Positions 62,830-64,000 of a stretch of 64,000 nucleotides of DNA are shown here, piece by piece. Source of the DNA: Qingshengfaniella alkalisoli (GTDB lineage Bacteria > Pseudomonadota > Alphaproteobacteria > Rhodobacterales > Rhodobacteraceae); assembly GCF_007855645.1 (NCBI RefSeq), contig NZ_CP042264.1, positions 124,001-188,000 of the forward strand. The letters run 5' to 3'. Every line of letters starts with the position of its first letter. Within the stretch, counting starts at the first letter, position 1. A program made the translations under genes and the position numbers. A model generated the notes under the pieces. The model had not been told where the DNA came from. It was given only the letters and a program-made list of their open reading frames with translations, and did no database searches.

Positions 62830-63828
62830 TCACGTCCAGTTTCTAACCATGTCGCAGGCGATGTCAAAAGCGGCTCTTGTCGCACCCACATCCGCCTTTC
62901 CCTGCCCCGCGATATCAAACGCCGTTCCGTGCGCAGGCGTCGTGATCGGATAGGGTATTCCGCCCTGAACTGTTACTCCACGGGAAAAGCCCATCAATTT
63001 CAGGGCGATCTGCCCCTGATCATGGTACATCGTAACGACCGCGTCGATCTCTTTCGCTGCAACCTTCAGAAAGACGGTGTCCGATGGCCACGGACCGCTA
63101 ATTGCCATCTGCTTCGCCGCGTGTTTCTCGACCACCGGCTGCAAAAGATCGATTTCCTCTGTGCCGAAGTTGCCGCCGTCGCCCGCATGGGGGTTCAAGG
63201 CTGCAACGGCGATCCGCGGACGCTTGATGCCAGAGCGTCGCAGTGTCTTGTCGGCTAGCTCAATTGCGTCGTCCAAACGCTGTTCGGTGATCGTATCGGC
63301 AACATCTTTCAGCGCGATATGGCTCGTGACCCGGCTTGTCCACATACCGTCTAGCGTGTTCAGCTCTGACAGGTAGTCCGTCACGCCGAGACGTTCGCCG
63401 ATATGGTGCAATTCGTCCGGATGCTGCAATCCTGCCAAATGCATCGCCGCTTTGTTGAATGGCGCAAAAACCAGCGCTTCGATCACCCCTTCTTTCAGCA
63501 GATCGAGCGCCCTGTTGAGCGTTTCCAGAACCGACTGTCCAGACGTTACCGTTTCCCCGGCAATGCGAATGTCATCGGCATTGATCGTGTGGGTCTCGAC
63601 CCAGGGAAAGCCCTCGCCCTTTGTTGCTGCCCAGCCTGAGCTTGGTTCGACCGGTCTCAACGCAAAAGGCATGTCTGCCTGGGCCATCCCCTGCTCGAAA
63701 ATAACGCGATCACCAATCAGCAGGATGTCGGCGGCCTCTGCAACGCCGTCTGAGTTCAGCAGGCGCGCGACAAGTTCCGGCCCGATGCCGCTGGGGTCCC
63801 CGGGAATGATACCGATGCGTGGGGTCAT
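62830..63828 (-). CDS. pdxA: PdxA-family 4-phosphoerythronate/4-hydroxythreonine-4-phosphate dehydrogenase
   Basis: 332 residues. GIIPGDPSGIGPELVARL at the start, the metal-binding His in ALNPHAGDGGNFG, YHDQGQIALKL and PAHGTAFDIAGQGKAD identify PdxA or its paralogue PdxA2, which acts in sugar-acid (D-threonate or D-erythronate) catabolism. The start ATG 63828 overlaps the stop of an upstream GntR-type gene by 4 nt; vitamin-B6 pdxA genes rarely sit with such regulators, so the PdxA2 role is more likely. Confidence 0.9.
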   Translation of the reverse strand: MTPRIGIIPGDPSGIGPELVARLLNSDGVAEAADILLIGDRVIFEQGMAQADMPFALRPVEPSSGWAATKGEGFPWVETHTINADDIRIAGETVTSGQSVLETLNRALDLLKEGVIEALVFAPFNKAAMHLAGLQHPDELHHIGERLGVTDYLSELNTLDGMWTSRVTSHIALKDVADTITEQRLDDAIELADKTLRRSGIKRPRIAVAALNPHAGDGGNFGTEEIDLLQPVVEKHAAKQMAISGPWPSDTVFLKVAAKEIDAVVTMYHDQGQIALKLMGFSRGVTVQGGIPYPITTPAHGTAFDIAGQGKADVGATRAAFDIACDMVRNWT

Positions 63829-64000
63829 TTTTTCTGTGCCTCGTGTTCCTGTTCGGATCGTGTCTTGGCGATGTTTTCGACCGTCGTGGACAGATGCGTG
63901 CGAAGCGCCTGACGACAGGCCCGCGCGTCGCGACGTTCCAACGCCTTGAAGACTTCTTCATGCTGGTACAGCGTGCGCGGTCGATCCGGTTGTCTTTGGG
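63825..64000 (-). CDS. C-terminus of an FCD-type GntR regulator (cut by the right edge)
   Basis: The visible 57 codons, ending QEHEAQKK and TGA, contain HEEVFKALERRDARACRQAL and RTHLSTTVENI. These are the last helices of an FCD effector domain. The gene overlaps pdxA by 4 nt, so it probably regulates the sugar-acid locus that continues to the right of the window. Confidence 0.8.
   Translation of the reverse strand, partial: QRQPDRPRTLYQHEEVFKALERRDARACRQALRTHLSTTVENIAKTRSEQEHEAQKK

Noticed and set aside
1-64000. tRNA, rRNA or CRISPR loci
   Set aside because: None was seen when reading both strands. A dedicated scan such as tRNAscan-SE or Infernal could still find a small RNA that I missed.

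Overview
The window looks like chromosome (or a large replicon) of a marine alphaproteobacterium, most likely a Rhodobacteraceae/Roseobacter-group member. The reasons are the gene families and their arrangement: a Na+-translocating NADH:quinone reductase operon with nqrM and apbE, a canonical LuxR/LuxI pair, a tripartite tricarboxylate (TctCBA) transporter, a ribose-type ABC cassette with an FCD-GntR regulator, high G+C, and frequent ATGA start/stop overlaps. No rRNA, tRNA or CRISPR array was seen.

Layout. 0-2.3 kb: a glycine C-acetyltransferase (kbl, cut by the left edge) behind an XRE-cupin regulator, then a two-CBS-domain protein. 2.5-9.9 kb: nqrM and apbE on the minus strand, divergent from nqrABCDEF, which ends in a strong intrinsic terminator. 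10.2-12.4 kb: a quorum-sensing locus with luxR, luxI, a 41-codon ORF and a second LuxR-like protein that keeps the signal-binding domain but has no DNA-binding domain. 13.1-15.1 kb: a DEAD-box RNA helicase. 15.3-20.6 kb: a LysR regulator divergent from tctC-tctB-tctA plus an ArgE-like M20 deacylase. 20.6-21.7 kb: a decayed IS30 element and gene debris. 22-30.9 kb: a long minus-strand block with a molybdopterin-oxidoreductase-like periplasmic protein, a histidine kinase, a response regulator (frameshifted at a G7 tract), an SH3-type exported protein, a small exported protein and a large exported HExxHxxGxxH metallopeptidase (also frameshifted). 31.3-34 kb: a membrane protein, a universal stress protein remnant and a Ca2+/Na+ antiporter. 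34.5-49.9 kb: one giant gene of about 5,140 codons encoding a DUF4347 plus Asp-rich plus cadherin/VCBS-like repeat surface protein. 50.2-51.2 kb: remnants of IS5 and IS3 elements and of a coiled-coil gene. 51.4-60.9 kb: a compact G+C-rich catabolic cassette with a DJ-1/PfpI protein, an ABC transporter and a GntR regulator on one strand, and an Ldh-type dehydrogenase, an iron-dependent alcohol dehydrogenase, an aldehyde dehydrogenase and an alpha/beta hydrolase divergent from it. 60.9-62.7 kb: a graveyard of truncated and chimeric genes. 62.8-64 kb: pdxA and the end of a second FCD-GntR regulator.

How parts work together. NqrA-F form the Na+ pump, ApbE attaches FMN to NqrB and NqrC, and NqrM helps build its iron site. 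LuxI makes an acyl-homoserine lactone that LuxR should sense; the HTH-less LuxR-like protein could compete for signal or dimerise with LuxR. The LysR regulator probably acts through a perfect T-N11-A palindrome in the lysR/tctC intergenic space. The GntR regulator probably acts through a 9+9 bp inverted repeat between it and the dehydrogenase operon. Most broken genes cluster beside IS remnants, so the window has a history of insertion and deletion.
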